Shown here: one piece after another, positions 5,814 to 7,744 of the stretch
Position numbering within the stretch: position 1 is the stretch's first letter
How the letters are laid out: each line of letters begins with the position of its first letter
Source: Balneolales bacterium
Lineage (GTDB): Bacteria; Bacteroidota; Rhodothermia; Balneolales; Natronogracilivirgulaceae
Length of the DNA stretch: 7,744 nucleotides
Assembly: GCA_007127665.1 (NCBI GenBank)
Contig: SKYY01000071.1
Coordinates: forward strand, 1 to 7,744
Direction of reading: 5' to 3'
The notes under the pieces: generated by a model
The model's input: only the letters and a program-made list of their open reading frames with translations
Told to the model about the DNA's origin: nothing
Database searches by the model: none
Translations under genes and position numbers: made by a program

Positions 5814-6857
5814 TTACTCCACAATCTCGTCTTCGGACATTTTCCGGGTGGTTATACGGCCATCCTCTTCAAGCTGCTTGATTTTGCGGATAATCCGCTG
5901 CTGCGCCTCCTCCACGTCTTTCACATGGACCGGGCCAAGCGCATCCATATCGTCCTTCAGCATATCCATAGCGCGGGTGGACATATTCTTGAGGAACTTG
6001 TTGGTAAGTTCTTCGCTGACACCCTTGAGTCCCAGTACCAGATCCGACTTGTCCATCTCGTTGATGATAACCTGGACGGTGCGATCGTCGAAATGTGCAA
6101 TATCCTCGAAAAGGAACATCTGCTTCTTGATCTCTTCTGCGAGTACGGGGTCGCGTTCCTCGATAAGCTTGATGACGTTCTTTTCTACGGAGATATTGGC
6201 CTCGTTCAGGATACTTGCGACAACGGAAGTTCCGCCCTTGACCCGGTCTCCCATCGCATCCACGCCACCCATCTGCTCCTTGATCACTTCCTCAATCTCA
6301 TCGATCACCTCTGAAGATATTTTGTCCATGGATGCCAGGCGGAAGCTAATCTCACCCTGGAAATCTTCTTCGAGGTGTGAAAGTACCTCCGCCGACCGCT
6401 GCTCCTTCATCTGGGAAAGGATCAGCGCAGCTACCTGGGGATGTTCATTCTGGATGAAACTGGCAATTTGAGTAGTCTCGTTGGCCTGAAATACGCCAAA
6501 TGCACTCGAGCCGGTCTCCGCTTCAAGCCTTCGAAACATATTACCGGCATGTTCAGCACCCAGGGTGGTAGACAGCACATCCCGGGCATAATTCATCCCA
6601 CCTTCCATTATATACTGCTTGGCTTGCATCATTTGGTGAAAATCCCTGTTCACCGCATCAAGAACATCCGGCTTCACGTTTTTAATGCGTGCTATCTCAA
6701 TCGAAATCGCCTCAACTTCCTCTTCGCGGAGGGTCTTAAGCAGTTTGGATGCCGTTTCCATGCCGAGAGAGATAACAAGCACCGCTGCCTTTTTCAGTCC
6801 GTTGAGTTTACTTACATCATCAATAATCTCGCCGGTGTTGTTCATCATATCATTCAT
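5814..6857 (-). CDS. fliG: FliG, flagellar motor switch/rotor protein
   Basis: A 347-residue rotor protein of the C ring, binding FliF with its N-terminal domain and FliM in the middle, and meeting the stator (MotA) with its C-terminal domain to generate torque. All three domains are visible: FliG_N (about 18-115, LNGLKKAAVLVISLG); FliG_M with the EHPQ motif at 138-141; a linker helix and GGT hinge at about 190-210; and FliG_C with MFLF at 247-250 in place of MFVF, followed by the torque helix. Compared with the charged residues of E. coli FliG, Lys278, Arg295, Asp302 and Asp303 match K264, R281, D288 and D289, but His311 replaces R297. ATG at 6857 is taken as the start; further Met codons at 6848 and 6845 are possible alternatives. 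It lies 11 nt after fliF with no clear Shine-Dalgarno sequence. Length is close to the usual 330-345. Confidence 0.98.
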   Translation of the reverse strand: MNDMMNNTGEIIDDVSKLNGLKKAAVLVISLGMETASKLLKTLREEEVEAISIEIARIKNVKPDVLDAVNRDFHQMMQAKQYIMEGGMNYARDVLSTTLGAEHAGNMFRRLEAETGSSAFGVFQANETTQIASFIQNEHPQVAALILSQMKEQRSAEVLSHLEEDFQGEISFRLASMDKISSEVIDEIEEVIKEQMGGVDAMGDRVKGGTSVVASILNEANISVEKNVIKLIEERDPVLAEEIKKQMFLFEDIAHFDDRTVQVIINEMDKSDLVLGLKGVSEELTNKFLKNMSTRAMDMLKDDMDALGPVHVKDVEEAQQRIIRKIKQLEEDGRITTRKMSEDEIVE

Positions 6858-6868
6858 GTTATTACCGT

Positions 6869-7744
6869 TTATGCCGTGTTATCGGCTATCATGGATCGTA
6901 CCACATTTGCAGCATCCTGCGGATGCATCTCAACGAAGTCACGGATCTCGTCAAGCATTTGCTGCTTGCCTTCAATCTGCTTTCTGGCTGCGGGACTTAA
7001 TTTGCGGTTGTAGAAATCATCTTCCTCTTCCGTTACTGCGGCTTCTTTGCCACTTTCCTGATACTCGTCTTCTCTCAGTGCGACATCATTGCCCTTTGAG
7101 AAGTCCTCGAACAGAACCGGATATTGCTGCTCGCGGAATCGTTTGGAGATATTGTACATGAGTGCTGCAAAAATGGCCAGTGCCGCAAGAATCAGCACCC
7201 ATCGGATTACCTGTATCCAGGGCAGCGGCTGTTCCACAAAATGTGAGTACGGACCTGTGGACGGGTCAAAAAATTGTCTCTGTGTGATGGTTATAACATC
7301 ACCGCGCTCCATATTTATGCCGAGGGCTGATGCCACCACGCTTCTGAGCTCGTCAAGCTCCTGCTCGGTATGGGGCTCATAGGCAATCATGGTGTCGCCG
7401 TTGTCGTCGCTCTGCGTGGTCTGTTTGTGGTTGAGCAACAGCGATGCCGTGATTCTGCCGATATCACCCGGTTGTTTTTCAAACAGTTCCCGGATGGTGT
7501 TGACCTCGTAATTGCGGGTCTGGATAGTGCTTTCCGCGTTCCTCGAACTGCTCAGCGAAGTCTCGCCACGCAGCTGCACCGGCGTGAACTCATCGATCGG
7601 CACCAGCTGAAAAGATTCGTCACTGTTGGATTCCGAACGGCGCTCCTCTGAAATAATGACCCTGCTATCGGGATCGATCAGGTCTGATTCACGAATAAGT
7701 TTTTCAAAATCGTGCTCTACCGCTACGCGCAGCACACTGTTGCC
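6869..7744 (-). CDS. fliF: FliF, flagellar MS-ring protein (N-terminal part beyond window edge)
   Basis: The C-terminal 291 codons of FliF; the frame is open at the right edge (reading GNSVLRVAVEHDFE), so the GTG at 7735 is internal and not a start. FliF oligomerises in the inner membrane to form the MS ring, the foundation of the basal body and housing of the export gate. The ring-building region shows DPDSRVIISEERRSE, then NYEVNTIRELFEKQPGDIGR and ALGINMERGDVITI, all standard FliF landmarks. A membrane segment (about fragment residues 176-197, WIQVIRWVLILAALAIFAALMY) follows, then an acidic cytoplasmic linker (EDEYQESGKEAAVTEEEDD). The last 35 residues (IRDFVEMHPQDAANVVRSMI) form the FliG-binding tail. 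fliG begins 11 nt downstream. Roughly the first half of the protein, including the first membrane segment, is missing from the window. Confidence 0.97.
   Translation of the reverse strand, partial: GNSVLRVAVEHDFEKLIRESDLIDPDSRVIISEERRSESNSDESFQLVPIDEFTPVQLRGETSLSSSRNAESTIQTRNYEVNTIRELFEKQPGDIGRITASLLLNHKQTTQSDDNGDTMIAYEPHTEQELDELRSVVASALGINMERGDVITITQRQFFDPSTGPYSHFVEQPLPWIQVIRWVLILAALAIFAALMYNISKRFREQQYPVLFEDFSKGNDVALREDEYQESGKEAAVTEEEDDFYNRKLSPAARKQIEGKQQMLDEIRDFVEMHPQDAANVVRSMIADNTA

Noticed and set aside
5382..6314. A 310-residue plus-strand open frame running opposite fliH and fliG
   Set aside because: It lies wholly antisense to two securely identified genes, and its Leu/Phe/His-rich composition is what the reverse complement of charged helical codons gives. 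It has no recognisable domain.
6869..7735. GTG at 7735 as a start codon for the right-hand gene
   Set aside because: The frame continues upstream without a stop to the window edge, and the residues there (GNSVLRVAVEHDFE) belong to the interior of FliF, so the gene is simply cut by the window.

Overview
The window is one block of flagellar genes, all on the minus strand and therefore read from high to low coordinates: fliF (5' end beyond the right edge), fliG, fliH, fliI, fliJ, a motE/ylxF-like gene, fliK and flgD (3' end beyond the left edge). The order fliF-G-H-I-J-ylxF-fliK-flgD matches the core of the classical fla/che operon known from Bacillus and many other phyla. The genes are nearly contiguous. 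The gaps are 11, 6, 50, 70, 5, -4 (ATGA overlap) and 11 nt, and I see no convincing promoter or terminator between them, so this is probably one polycistronic unit whose promoter lies beyond the right edge.

The genes cover successive stages of basal-body and hook building. FliF forms the MS ring and FliG the rotor face of the C ring. FliH, FliI and FliJ form the export ATPase complex (regulator, ATPase, central stalk). The MotE-like protein is a single-pass membrane protein with a coiled coil and a MgtE_N/FliG-like helical end. FliK is the secreted hook-length ruler and substrate-specificity switch, and FlgD is the hook scaffold cap. Conserved motifs are intact in FliG, FliI, FliJ, FlgD and FliF, and I found no frameshift or premature stop. 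This is a working-looking chromosomal motility operon, not an accessory island. There are no RNA genes, mobile elements, CRISPR arrays or attachment sites.

The host is a flagellated bacterium of moderate GC content. Ribosome-binding sites are mixed: clear before fliH and fliK, weak or absent before fliG, fliJ and flgD. My impression of the proteins is of a Balneolota/Rhodothermota-like or other FCB-group lineage, but that is a low-confidence inference that the window cannot settle.

The most unusual element is FliK. It is 738 residues long against about 405 in Salmonella, and its central region contains several independent in-frame tandem repeats with periods of 4, 6 and 11 residues, plus shorter duplications. 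This suggests that the ruler has grown by repeat expansion. Smaller curiosities are a GC-rich hairpin in the fliI-fliJ gap, a possible 10-codon leader overlapping the fliI start, a His at a normally Arg torque-related site in FliG, and a shared spacer motif before fliG and flgD. I found no convincing undescribed system.
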